Source of the DNA: Saprospiraceae bacterium UBA2329
Lineage (GTDB): Bacteria; Bacteroidota; Bacteroidia; Chitinophagales; Saprospiraceae
Length of the DNA: 29,127 nt
Direction of reading: 5' to 3'
Assembly: GCA_002344975.1 (NCBI GenBank)
Contig: DDUV01000035.1
Location: forward strand, 1 to 29,127
In this document: positions 18,210 to 25,320 of the stretch, one piece after another
Layout of the letters: each line of letters begins with the position of its first letter
How positions within the stretch are numbered: position 1 is the first letter of the stretch
Position numbers and translations under genes: made by a program
The notes under the pieces: model-generated
Told to the model about the DNA's origin: nothing
Database searches by the model: none
What the model saw: only the letters and a program-made list of their open reading frames with translations

Positions 18210-18229
18210 CTGATGTCTTGTGTACTCAT
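18104..18229 (-). pseudogene. Truncated HEPN toxin (HepT-like / nucleotidyltransferase substrate-binding) N-terminal remnant
   Basis: A 41-codon frame starts at 18229 with MSTQDIRWQQRFQNFLKAFS and continues LLEEAVTKYQKEG before running into foreign sequence and a TGA at 18104-18106. The opening matches the N-terminus typical of HEPN proteins that accompany MNT nucleotidyltransferases (DIRWxQRFxNxxKA, then a LxxAV helix). The rest of the family, including the helix with the RxxxxH RNase motif, is missing. Just beyond the break, in another frame, lies the C-terminal third of an MNT protein. The simplest reading is one internal deletion removing the HEPN C-terminus and the MNT N-terminus. A one-mismatch -7 box (CAGCTTTG, minus strand 18258-18265) may be the old promoter. 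Confidence 0.62.
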
Positions 18230-18245
18230 AAGCGTGCTGATTTTA

Positions 18246-18272
18246 GAGGCGCCAACCCAAAGCTGACGCCTC
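18246..18272 (-). terminator. Possible hairpin terminator after the S46 peptidase gene
   Basis: On the minus strand, an 8-pair stem (GAGGCGTC with GGCGCCTC, one G-U pair) closes an 11-nt loop 10 nt after the peptidase stop at 18283. It is followed by TAAAATC rather than a clean T-tract, so termination is only suggested. Confidence 0.3.
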
Positions 18273-18282
18273 CCCCTTCTCC

Positions 18283-20466
18283 CTATTTACGCGACCCCGT
18301 CTTGGGGCGCACCAATTTCATCTCTTTGACCAAGTGGCCGGCGCCGCCGAATTTGTCAATCAGGAACAACACATAGCGAATGTCCACCATGATGTTGCGA
18401 CAGATTTCCGGGTCGTAAAAAATATCGCTCATGGTGCCCTCCCATTGGCGGTCGAAATTGAGGCCGATGAGGTTGCCGTGCGCGTCTATGGCCGGGCTGC
18501 CCGAATTGCCGCCGGTGGTGTGGTTGTTGCCGGTGAAGGCGACGGGCATTTTGCCGTTGGCGGCTGCATAAGGGCCGAAGTCCTTGTTTTTGTGCAGTTG
18601 TATGAGTTTGGCGGGCACATCATACTCGTAGTCGCCGGGCTTGTACTTTTCTACCACGCCGTCCAGATAAGTGATGGGTTGGTACAAAATACCATCCTTG
18701 GGCTGCGAACCGCGCACCTGCCCGTAGCCAATGCGGAGGGTGCTGTTGGCGTCGGGGAAGAAGCGCTTTTCGGGGAAAGCGAGCATCATGGCCTCCATGT
18801 ATTGGCGCTGGAGGCGGTCAATGTCGAGGCGAATGGAGCTAACGGGCTTGGAGAGTTTGTCGTTGTTGGCGGCTACAATGGCGCGGGCCAGAAGGTAGGC
18901 CGGGTCGTTTTTGACGGCGTTGATGAGGTCGTCCGGTTTCACACGGGCCATTTGCAGGGCTGTGCCGGGCTTGGTGAGGATGCTTTCAGAGAAGAGTTCG
19001 GAGGCCCATTGATCGTAATTTTTGCCGTAGGAAGTCGCCTGTTCTACGGCGGTGTTGGCCATAAAGTCTGCCTTTACCTTGCCGATGTACAGCGCCATGA
19101 GTTCTGCAAAGACTTTCTGGTCAATTTCCGGGCGGTAATCTTTGTAAAAACCTTCGAGGTAGCTCACCAAGGCGGGGCCGCGTTTGGCCAATTCCTGCGC
19201 GCCGTTGTTGTCTAAAATATTGACGTAAGATTGCAGGCTGTTGGCCAACTGAAACAGTTCGATGTTGCGACTACCTATTTCGAGGCCGTATTCCAAACTC
19301 TGGAGATAAACGCGCAGGTCTTTGTATTTGGCATTGAGATCGTCTAAGAGCGTGCCGTATTTCCATTTCCATTCTTCTTTGGCCATCACGCGGCGCTGAA
19401 ATTCCGCTTCAAAAGCCAATTTTTTATTCACGGCGTCGGCGGCTTCGAGGCCCTGTTTTTCACCGATCCATTTTTTCCAGGAATTGGCTAAGCGGGCTTG
19501 TTTCGATACATATTGCAGCCTCACCTGCGCATCGGCGCGCATGGCGGCATCATACACGCCGAGGGTTTTGTTGCGCACATCTATGCGGGCGGGGTTCATG
19601 ATTTCGATGGTTTGCTGCACTGCAATGGCCGGCAGGTAGGCATTGGTAGCGCCCGGAAAACCAAAGATCATGGTGAAATCGCCTTCCTGCACGCCGTCTA
19701 AGGAGATGGGCAGGAAGTGGCGCGGCTTGAACGGCACATTGTCGGCGGAGTACTCGGCGGGGCGGTTGTTTTTGTCGGCATAGATGCGGAAGAGCGAGAA
19801 GTCGCCCGTATGCCGGGGCCACACCCAGTTGTCGGTGTCTTTGCCGAAGCTGCCGATGGAGGCCGGCGGCGCGCCTACGAAGCGAATATCGCGGTAGGTT
19901 TCGGTGACAAAGAGGTAGTATTGGTTGCCATGAAAAAAGGGCTTCACCTGCGTTTCCTGCCAGCTTTCGCGGGCGGCGGCTTCGCGCACGGCGGCTATGT
20001 TGCGCTCTACCTGCAATTGCCGCATGGGTTCGGGCATTTCGGCGCTCACATTTTCCAGCACGGCTTTCGTAACGTCCTCTATACGAATGATAAAGGTGAC
20101 GAACAGACCCTTGCTGGGCATTTCTTCGCTCATGCTTTTGGCCCAGTAGCCGTCGGCGTAGTAGTTGTTTTGCATGGTGGACAGCGCCTGAATCCGGCCC
20201 TCGCCGCAGTGGTGATTGGTGAGAATCAAGCCTTTATCCGAAATGACCTCGCCGGTGCAGCCGCCCCCGAAATGTACAATAGCATCTTTGAGGCTGCTTT
20301 TGTTGACGCTGTAAATGTCTTCGGCACTCATTTTCATGCCCAAGCCCTTCATTTCGGCCTCGTTGAGTTGTTTGAGCAGCAGCGGCAGCCACATACCGTC
20401 GCTTGCGCGCAATGGGGCGCCAAAAGTGAGAAGGACGGCCCACAAGAGCAGGAGGTTCTTTTTCAT
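18283..20466 (-). CDS. dpp11: S46 family dipeptidyl peptidase, DPP11 type (Asp/Glu at P1)
   Basis: This 727-residue periplasmic exopeptidase removes N-terminal dipeptides so that peptides can be used as food. Residues 1-21 form a signal peptide (LLLLWAVLLTFGAPLRA). The trypsin-like catalytic residues are visible: His85 or His86 in TNHHCGEG, Asp222 in HTGDFSLFRIYAD, and Ser655 in GGNSGSPAID. Residue 673 is Arg (NFDRQWEGTMSDI). In the Porphyromonas gingivalis enzymes, Arg673 marks DPP11 with acidic P1 specificity and Gly673 marks DPP7 with hydrophobic P1 specificity, and the numbering coincides exactly here. The C-terminal block NIMVDIRYVLFLIDKF is also typical. It is divergent from the sulfhydrylase gene, with its own -7 box at 20503-20510. 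Length matches the family. Confidence 0.94.
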   Translation of the reverse strand: MKKNLLLLWAVLLTFGAPLRASDGMWLPLLLKQLNEAEMKGLGMKMSAEDIYSVNKSSLKDAIVHFGGGCTGEVISDKGLILTNHHCGEGRIQALSTMQNNYYADGYWAKSMSEEMPSKGLFVTFIIRIEDVTKAVLENVSAEMPEPMRQLQVERNIAAVREAAARESWQETQVKPFFHGNQYYLFVTETYRDIRFVGAPPASIGSFGKDTDNWVWPRHTGDFSLFRIYADKNNRPAEYSADNVPFKPRHFLPISLDGVQEGDFTMIFGFPGATNAYLPAIAVQQTIEIMNPARIDVRNKTLGVYDAAMRADAQVRLQYVSKQARLANSWKKWIGEKQGLEAADAVNKKLAFEAEFQRRVMAKEEWKWKYGTLLDDLNAKYKDLRVYLQSLEYGLEIGSRNIELFQLANSLQSYVNILDNNGAQELAKRGPALVSYLEGFYKDYRPEIDQKVFAELMALYIGKVKADFMANTAVEQATSYGKNYDQWASELFSESILTKPGTALQMARVKPDDLINAVKNDPAYLLARAIVAANNDKLSKPVSSIRLDIDRLQRQYMEAMMLAFPEKRFFPDANSTLRIGYGQVRGSQPKDGILYQPITYLDGVVEKYKPGDYEYDVPAKLIQLHKNKDFGPYAAANGKMPVAFTGNNHTTGGNSGSPAIDAHGNLIGLNFDRQWEGTMSDIFYDPEICRNIMVDIRYVLFLIDKFGGAGHLVKEMKLVRPKTGSRK

Positions 20467-20502
20467 GTCGGATGATGTTTATGTTGAATAATCAAATCGG
20501 TG

Positions 20503-20510
20503 CAAATATA
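20503..20510 (-). promoter_or_regulatory. -7 box (TATATTTG) for the S46 peptidase gene
   Basis: Exact TAnnTTTG match on the minus strand, 36 nt before ATG 20466. No clear -33 element was found. It sits back to back with the promoter of the divergent gene, in a 119-nt spacer. Confidence 0.5.
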
Positions 20511-20525
20511 GCTACTATGCCTCAC

Positions 20526-20559
20526 TTTGGCGATGTGCAGCGGCGTTTCCTTATCTTTG
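20526..20559 (+). promoter_or_regulatory. Promoter of the sulfhydrylase gene (TTTG-N22-TATCTTTG)
   Basis: TTTG at 20526-20529 and TATCTTTG at 20552-20559 match both elements of the Bacteroidota promoter. The -7 box ends 26 nt before ATG 20586. This is the most complete promoter in the window, and it rules out the longer frame beginning at 20472. Confidence 0.68.
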
Positions 20560-20585
20560 CCCCCGCACCAAACAACAGCCGGCAC

Positions 20586-21764
20586 ATGCACAAGTCCACC
20601 AAAGCCATCCGCAGCCAGACGCCCCGCAGCCCTTTCCGCGAGCACAGCACTCCGCTGTTTCTCACGTCCAGTTTTGTTTTTGAAAGCGCAGAGCAGGGCC
20701 GCGCACTATTTGACGAGACGGAGGAAGGCAATATTTACAGCCGTTTTTCCAATCCGACGGTGCAGGAGTTTACCGACAAAATGGCCATGCTGGAAAACCA
20801 CGACGAGGGCCTGGCTTTTGCTACGGGCATGGCGGCGGTTTTTGCGGGCTTTGCAGGGCTGTTGCGCAGCGGCGACCACATCGTGTCCAGCAGGGCGCTG
20901 TTCGGTTCGGCGCACCAGATCATCACGCAAATATTAGCGGGCTGGGGCATCGGGCACACTTATGTGGACGCCTCGGCGACGGAAGCCCAATGGCGGGCGG
21001 CACTGCGCCCCGAAACAAAAATGATCTATCTGGAAACGCCCTCCAATCCGGGCCTGGAATTGGTGGACATGGAAATGCTCGGTCGCATCAGTGCCGAACA
21101 TGGCCTCCTTTTTTATGTGGACAACTGCTTCGCCACCCCGATTTTGCAAAATCCGGCCGACTACGGCGCGCAACTCGTGGCGCACTCGGCCACCAAATTT
21201 ATAGACGGCCAGGGGCGCGTGCTGGGCGGAGTGCTCACCGGTACTGCCGAGGTCATGGATCGCATCCGTTTTTTTGCGCGGCACACGGGGCCTTCGCTGT
21301 CGCCGTTCAATGCCTGGGTATTGTCGAAAAGCTTGGAAACATTGGATGTCCGCATGGAACGGCACTGCTCCAACGCGCTGGCATTGGCCCGCACCCTGAC
21401 CGAATGCGAGGGCGTGAAAAAGGTAAATTACCCCTGGTTGGAAACACATCCGCAGTTTGATTTGGCCAAAAGGCAAATGCGGGCCGGCGGCGCTATTGTG
21501 ACCATCGAACTGGCCGGCGGATTTGAGCACGCGAGCCGCCTGATGCAGTCCTTGCAGTTGGTATCGCTGAGTTCCAATCTGGGCGATACGCGCAGCATCA
21601 TCACGCATCCACACAGCACCACTCATTCCAAATTATCGGCACAAGATAAGGCTGCATTGGGCATCACCGAGGGGCTGCTGCGTATTTCGGTGGGCTTGGA
21701 GCATATTGAAGATTTGCAGGAAGATTTTCGTAAGGCTTTGGAAATCAGCTATCCTCGTCGCTGA
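20586..21764 (+). CDS. metZ: O-succinylhomoserine sulfhydrylase type PLP enzyme (Cys/Met metabolism family)
   Basis: This 392-residue PLP enzyme probably makes homocysteine from O-succinylhomoserine (or an acetyl ester) and sulfide, a step in methionine synthesis. The start MHKSTKAIRSQTPRSPFREH fits the family N-terminus, and the promoter lies just upstream. Family motifs are STPLFLTSSFVF, YSRFSNPT, FATGMAAVFA, LETPSNP and DNCFATP. The PLP-binding lysine is Lys204 in HSATKFIDGQGRVLGG. The C-terminal block SLGDTRS/SNLGDTRSIITHP plus RISVGLEHIEDL is standard. The DGQGR motif after the lysine and the N-terminal SFVFE block favour MetZ over cystathionine gamma-synthase or methionine gamma-lyase, but the related enzymes are hard to separate by eye. 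The last 20 bases overlap the convergent ppk gene. Confidence 0.88.
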   Translation: MHKSTKAIRSQTPRSPFREHSTPLFLTSSFVFESAEQGRALFDETEEGNIYSRFSNPTVQEFTDKMAMLENHDEGLAFATGMAAVFAGFAGLLRSGDHIVSSRALFGSAHQIITQILAGWGIGHTYVDASATEAQWRAALRPETKMIYLETPSNPGLELVDMEMLGRISAEHGLLFYVDNCFATPILQNPADYGAQLVAHSATKFIDGQGRVLGGVLTGTAEVMDRIRFFARHTGPSLSPFNAWVLSKSLETLDVRMERHCSNALALARTLTECEGVKKVNYPWLETHPQFDLAKRQMRAGGAIVTIELAGGFEHASRLMQSLQLVSLSSNLGDTRSIITHPHSTTHSKLSAQDKAALGITEGLLRISVGLEHIEDLQEDFRKALEISYPRR

Positions 21765-23868
21765 GTCGCTCAATTTTGCGTTTGAGGTAGTAATAGGTCT
21801 CCATTTGCGAGCGGATGGGAATGTCTCCATTGATGCGGCGGTAAGCGTTGCTCATTTCGGCATCCAGAGTGCGTGCTTTTACATTGTCGCCCAGTTGGAT
21901 ATTCAAATAATCCATGACCTCTTTTTTGATGACCGGGTCGTAAACCGGAAAGGAGGTTTCGACGCGGAAAGAGAGGTTGCGCACCATCCAGTCGGCACTC
22001 GACAGGTAAAGCAGTTCTTTGCCGCCGTGGTGAAACAGAAAAATGCGCCCGTGTTCCAAAAAGCGATCCACAATGCTGATGGCCTCGATGTTTTCGCTGA
22101 AACCGGGTTTGCCTGCCGCCAGACAGCAGATGCCGCGTATGATGAGTTTTACCTCCACGCCCGCCTGCGAAGCCTGATACAGTTTTTCGATCATTTCCCG
22201 GTCTTGCAGGCTGTTCATTTTCAGAACAATACGCGCCTTTTTACCGACTTTGGCCTGTGCTGTTTCCAGCTCAATCAACTCGATCAGCCTGCTCCTCAGA
22301 TTGAACTGCCCCACCAACAAATGTTCAAATGGTTGCAGCGGTTCTTTGCCGGTTTCCAAAAAAGAAAACACGCGCGCCACTTCTCCGGTGAGCCGTTCAT
22401 CAGCCGTAAAGAGGCCGTAATCGGAATAGACTTTGGCGGTTTCTTCATGAAAATTGCCGGTGGCCAAATAGCTGTACAGGCGCGGCCCTTTGGGTTCCAT
22501 ACGACGCACTAAGGCCAATTTGGCGTGTACTTTCAGGCCGGGAAAACTGTAATGCACCGTCACGCCGGCTTTTTCCAAGCGCTCACCCCATTCGATATTG
22601 GCCTCTTCGTCGAAACGGGCTTTTACCTCTATGAATACCGACACCTGTTTGCCCGCCTTGACGGCGTTGATGAGCGCCTCCAGGATGCGCGATTTGCGGG
22701 CCACCCGGTACTGCGTTATTTTGATGTGCGTGACTTTAGGATCGCGGGCCGCTTCGTCAAAAAAACGCACCACGCTGTCATAAGCCTGAAACGGCGTATG
22801 CAAAAGCTGGTCTTTCTGCCGAATGACGCGGAACATATCTTTTGCCGGGGTGAGAACGGGGTGAGGCAGCGGCTCCAACGCGCTGTATTTCAGTTGGTTC
22901 ATGCCAAAATCCGGGAAGCGGAAAAAATCGAAATTGTTGTGGTAGCGGCCCTCTTGCAGGATGTCGTATTTTTCTAATTCCAGCACGTTTTGGAGCAATT
23001 CCAACAAAGGCGAAGGCATGTCCCGGTCATAAACAAAGCGGGAAGCCGGCCCCACATGGCGTTTGGCGAGGCTGTCTTTGATCTTTTGGATGAGGTCGCC
23101 GGAGTACTCATCGTCAATGTACAGCTCGGCGTCGCGGGTGAGTTTGATGGAAAAAGTGTCGAGAATATCGTAGCCCGGAAACATCCAGGAGAGGCTGTGC
23201 CGCACGATGTCGTCGAGGATAATGACATTGTAACGACCTGATTCCGAGGGCAATCGCACAAAACGAGGCAGGTGATCGGAAGGAATATTGACGATGGCAT
23301 ACTCTTCGGGCGCGGCGGGTTCGTCTTTGCTGCGCAAGAGCACGGCGAGGTACAAAGCGCGGTTGATGAGAAAAGGCCGGATTTTGTTTTTGACCAATAA
23401 AACAGGCTGCACAAAGGGCAACATGTGATCTTTAAAATAGTCCTCTACAAATTCTTTCTGGCGCTCGTCCAGATCAAGGCGGCGCAACAGGTAGATGCCG
23501 TGCTTGCGCAGTTCGGGCACAATTTGTTTCTCCAAAATACGGCTGAATTCCTGCTGTTGCTTATTGACGATGTGCTGAATTTCGCGCACCACCATTTTGG
23601 GCGGAGTTTCCAATTCGCGTTTGGTTTTTTTGCCTACGCGGAGGAGGTTGCGCTGATTGGCCATGCGCACGCGGAAAAATTCGTCGAGGTTGGAAGAGTA
23701 AATGGCCAGAAACTTGATGCGTTCAAACAGCGGCACATTGGTATCCATCGCCTCCTGAAGGACGCGGTAATTGAATGATAACCAACTGATATCCCGATGA
23801 ATATAAGGCAGGCCGTCAGCAGTTTGGAAGAGAGGCAAATTGGTTTTCAGCCGTGAAGAAGACAGCAT
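21745..23868 (-). CDS. ppk1: Polyphosphate kinase 1
   Basis: This 707-residue enzyme reversibly transfers the gamma phosphate of ATP to inorganic polyphosphate, typically at the membrane. The N domain opens with the family signature YIHRDISWLSFNYRVLQEA and FLAIYSSNLDEFFRVRMA. The two phospholipase-D-like catalytic histidines are His448 (FPGLKVHAKLALV), the autophosphorylated residue by family analogy, and His606 (DRFLEHGRIFLFHH). Other motifs are ATGNFHEETAKVYSDYGLFT, LIIRGICCLAAG and YLSSADWMVRNL. Length is typical. It is convergent with the sulfhydrylase gene and overlaps it by 20 bp. No exact -7 box was found within 100 nt upstream. A polyphosphate role in stress or storage is known for the family; nothing in the neighbourhood narrows it. 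Confidence 0.96.
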   Translation of the reverse strand: MLSSSRLKTNLPLFQTADGLPYIHRDISWLSFNYRVLQEAMDTNVPLFERIKFLAIYSSNLDEFFRVRMANQRNLLRVGKKTKRELETPPKMVVREIQHIVNKQQQEFSRILEKQIVPELRKHGIYLLRRLDLDERQKEFVEDYFKDHMLPFVQPVLLVKNKIRPFLINRALYLAVLLRSKDEPAAPEEYAIVNIPSDHLPRFVRLPSESGRYNVIILDDIVRHSLSWMFPGYDILDTFSIKLTRDAELYIDDEYSGDLIQKIKDSLAKRHVGPASRFVYDRDMPSPLLELLQNVLELEKYDILQEGRYHNNFDFFRFPDFGMNQLKYSALEPLPHPVLTPAKDMFRVIRQKDQLLHTPFQAYDSVVRFFDEAARDPKVTHIKITQYRVARKSRILEALINAVKAGKQVSVFIEVKARFDEEANIEWGERLEKAGVTVHYSFPGLKVHAKLALVRRMEPKGPRLYSYLATGNFHEETAKVYSDYGLFTADERLTGEVARVFSFLETGKEPLQPFEHLLVGQFNLRSRLIELIELETAQAKVGKKARIVLKMNSLQDREMIEKLYQASQAGVEVKLIIRGICCLAAGKPGFSENIEAISIVDRFLEHGRIFLFHHGGKELLYLSSADWMVRNLSFRVETSFPVYDPVIKKEVMDYLNIQLGDNVKARTLDAEMSNAYRRINGDIPIRSQMETYYYLKRKIERLSDEDS

Positions 23869-23996
23869 CGTTGCTTTTTGTTTTGTTTATCAATTGACAA
23901 ACGCGCCGGCGTATTGTTTGCAAAGGGCGAAGTTAGAAAGTGTTAGGATTGCCGAATGTTATTTTTTGATGCCGCCCACAGCCCCCTTCCAAAAAC

Positions 23997-24791
23997 CTAC
24001 CGAAACCCAAACATCTTCTGCTTTTGCAATTCAAATTCTTCTTCGGTGAGGATGCCCCGGTTTTTGAGGTCTTCCAGTTTGAGCAGGGGTTCGGGTATTT
24101 CTACCGATTCCTGAATATTGAGGTCTAAAAACTCCTCGGCAGGAGATGTTGGCGGCGCGGCCTGTGCGGGCGGCGCCTGAAAACGCCGGGCAAATGCCTC
24201 AAACTCCGGCTGAAGGCGAAGATTGAGCAGGGCTTGGTGTGTCAGGATTTTTTGCTCGTCGTCAAAGCCGTTGTTGACTGCCATTTCCAGGTAGTACATC
24301 CCCGGCACATGCTGGCCCAACATGCTGTAACAGCAGGCGAGGTTGAAGGCAATGGCAGGGTCGTTCTCTCTGATTCTCAGCGCTTCGAGGAAGTCGGCAA
24401 TGGCGGCGGCGTATTGGGTGGCCCGGAATTTACGGATGCCCTCTTTTTTGAGCGCATCGAATTTGGAAACATGCGGCGCAGGCGGCGGGGGCGTGGCGGT
24501 CACCGGAATCATGCGCGGCGGCTCTTGCTGCTGTTGTTTGAAATACGCCTTGTTGTACCTGCGGTCGAAATCCTCCCAGGGCATGGCAAAAAACACGATG
24601 CTGTCCACCAAACTGATGAGCGCCGGCAGCAACATGATAATGGGATTACCTTCTTCAATGGTAACGGCTAAGCCGGCCCAGAAGAGAAAAAAGTAAAGCG
24701 CGCCCAGAAAACGCTGCCCCAGATAAAAGCGGTGTGTGCCGAAAATGCCGGTCAGGATGGCCAATACACCGGCTACGTTCTTGTTCTTCAT
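23997..24791 (-). CDS. TM2 domain protein with TPR-like region and C-terminal SHOCT motif
   Basis: This 264-residue protein has three parts. Residues 1-70 are a TM2 domain: a lysine-rich start, GIFGTHRFYLGQ and two membrane segments at about 28-44 and 50-69. Residues about 71-110 are a Gln/Pro-rich linker (KQQQQEPPR, TPPPPAP). Residues about 112-205 are TPR-like helices (KEGIRKFRATQYAAAIADFL, AIAFNLACCYSMLGQ). A second Ala/Pro linker leads to a SHOCT motif at about 236-262 (LLKLEDLKNRGILTEEEFE). TM2 proteins are widespread with no single agreed function. SHOCT is a short helical motif thought to mediate oligomerisation. The architecture suggests a membrane-anchored scaffold with the TPR facing the cytoplasm, which is inference. 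It is followed at its upstream side by a 529-nt gene-free region. Confidence 0.85.
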   Translation of the reverse strand: MKNKNVAGVLAILTGIFGTHRFYLGQRFLGALYFFLFWAGLAVTIEEGNPIIMLLPALISLVDSIVFFAMPWEDFDRRYNKAYFKQQQQEPPRMIPVTATPPPPAPHVSKFDALKKEGIRKFRATQYAAAIADFLEALRIRENDPAIAFNLACCYSMLGQHVPGMYYLEMAVNNGFDDEQKILTHQALLNLRLQPEFEAFARRFQAPPAQAAPPTSPAEEFLDLNIQESVEIPEPLLKLEDLKNRGILTEEEFELQKQKMFGFR

Positions 24792-24826
24792 ACCTTAATG
24801 AATAAAAAAAGCGCAAAAAGGTTGCT

Positions 24827-24859
24827 TTTGCCTCAGTATCCAAAATCCATATACTTTCG
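24827..24859 (+). promoter_or_regulatory. Orphan promoter-like element (TTTG-N21-TACTTTCG)
   Basis: TTTG at 24827-24830 and TACTTTCG at 24852-24859 match the Bacteroidota promoter with one mismatch in the -7 box. It points into the gene-free region, with predicted start near 24866. There is no protein gene on this strand before 27204, so it would drive a noncoding RNA or be a decayed promoter. Confidence 0.33.
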
Positions 24860-25010
24860 CGCTGTTTTTATGGACGAATGGTTTTTCGGTAGCCGCGCCT
24901 TGCGCGGGCCGTGACGCGGTAAGCGTGAGGCAACCCGAAACCTTGAACCCGCCTTCCCACGCCTGTGGCGTGGTTCGGCGGATGAAACCCGGAACCCACA
25001 CCTGTTTATT

Positions 25011-25093
25011 GACGCTGATCTTTTATGATTTGTAAGATTTTCGCTGCTCGGAGAGGGACATAACGATCATAAAAACCTGCGTCTTTCAGCGTC
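25011..25093. repeat. Imperfect long inverted repeat in the noncoding region
   Basis: The outer arms GACGCTGA (25011-25018) and TCAGCGTC (25086-25093) pair, and the inner arms TTTTATGAT (25021-25029) and ATCATAAAA (25066-25074) pair. An extra segment interrupts the right side. The single-strand form could fold into a long interrupted hairpin. Confidence 0.6.
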
Positions 25094-25126
25094 GAAAATC
25101 CGAGCCTTGTTTTTGCTTCTCCGGCT

Positions 25127-25177
25127 TAGTGAAGGGGTGACTACGGAACTGAAACTTGCTGAGTCACCCCTTCACTA
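25127..25177. repeat. Perfect 16-bp inverted repeat with 19-nt loop
   Basis: TAGTGAAGGGGTGACT (25127-25142) and its exact complement AGTCACCCCTTCACTA (25162-25177) flank a 19-nt loop. There is no following T-tract, so a standard intrinsic terminator is unlikely. Its geometry is the same as that of the unrelated repeat at 28715-28765. Confidence 0.8.
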
Positions 25178-25224
25178 CCCCCGAAACCTGAAACTCGAAA
25201 CTGGTTTTCGGTAGGCGGTTTGCC

Positions 25225-25299
25225 AATCCGAAATCAGGAATCAGGAATCGGAAATCCGAAATCCGAAATCAACCTGTTCCTGTCAGAAAATCCGAAATC
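25225..25299. repeat. Direct repeats of AATCCGAAATC
   Basis: The 11-mer AATCCGAAATC occurs at 25225, 25253, 25260 and 25289, with GGAATC variants between. Two copies are followed by similar CTGTTCCT and CCGTTCCT text. It is low-complexity intergenic sequence with no visible coding function. Confidence 0.7.
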
Positions 25300-25320
25300 C
25301 GCCCGTTCCTCCCCGAAACC

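Larger units (their letters stand above)
24792..25320. other. 529-nt gene-free region with promoter-like site, hairpins and short repeated words
   Basis: No credible protein gene lies here. In order it contains a plus-strand promoter-like pair (24827-24859), a 14-codon mini-frame after an ATG at 24870, and small hairpins CCGCGC/GCGCGG (24893-24907) and CCACGCC/GGCGTGG (24957-24973). These are followed by an imperfect long inverted repeat (25011-25093), a perfect 16-bp inverted repeat (25127-25177) and clustered AATCCGAAATC words (25225-25299). It lies between the upstream ends of the TM2 gene and the downstream end of prfC. Confidence 0.7.

Noticed and set aside
18334..19215. Plus-strand 293-codon frame antisense to the S46 peptidase
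   Set aside because: It lies wholly inside a well-supported gene, has no recognisable motif or promoter, and its Val/Gly/Ala-rich make-up is typical of antisense shadows.
21706..22512. Plus-strand 268-codon frame antisense to ppk1
   Set aside because: It lies almost entirely opposite conserved ppk1 codons and shows no family features.
24732..24914. Plus-strand 60-codon frame across the TM2 gene start
   Set aside because: It begins antisense to the TM2 coding region, and the part after the promoter-like site encodes only 14 residues. A noncoding transcript is more plausible.
24792..25320. Possible insertion sequence or attachment site
   Set aside because: There are inverted repeats but no transposase or integrase frame, no target-site duplication flanking them and no tRNA nearby.
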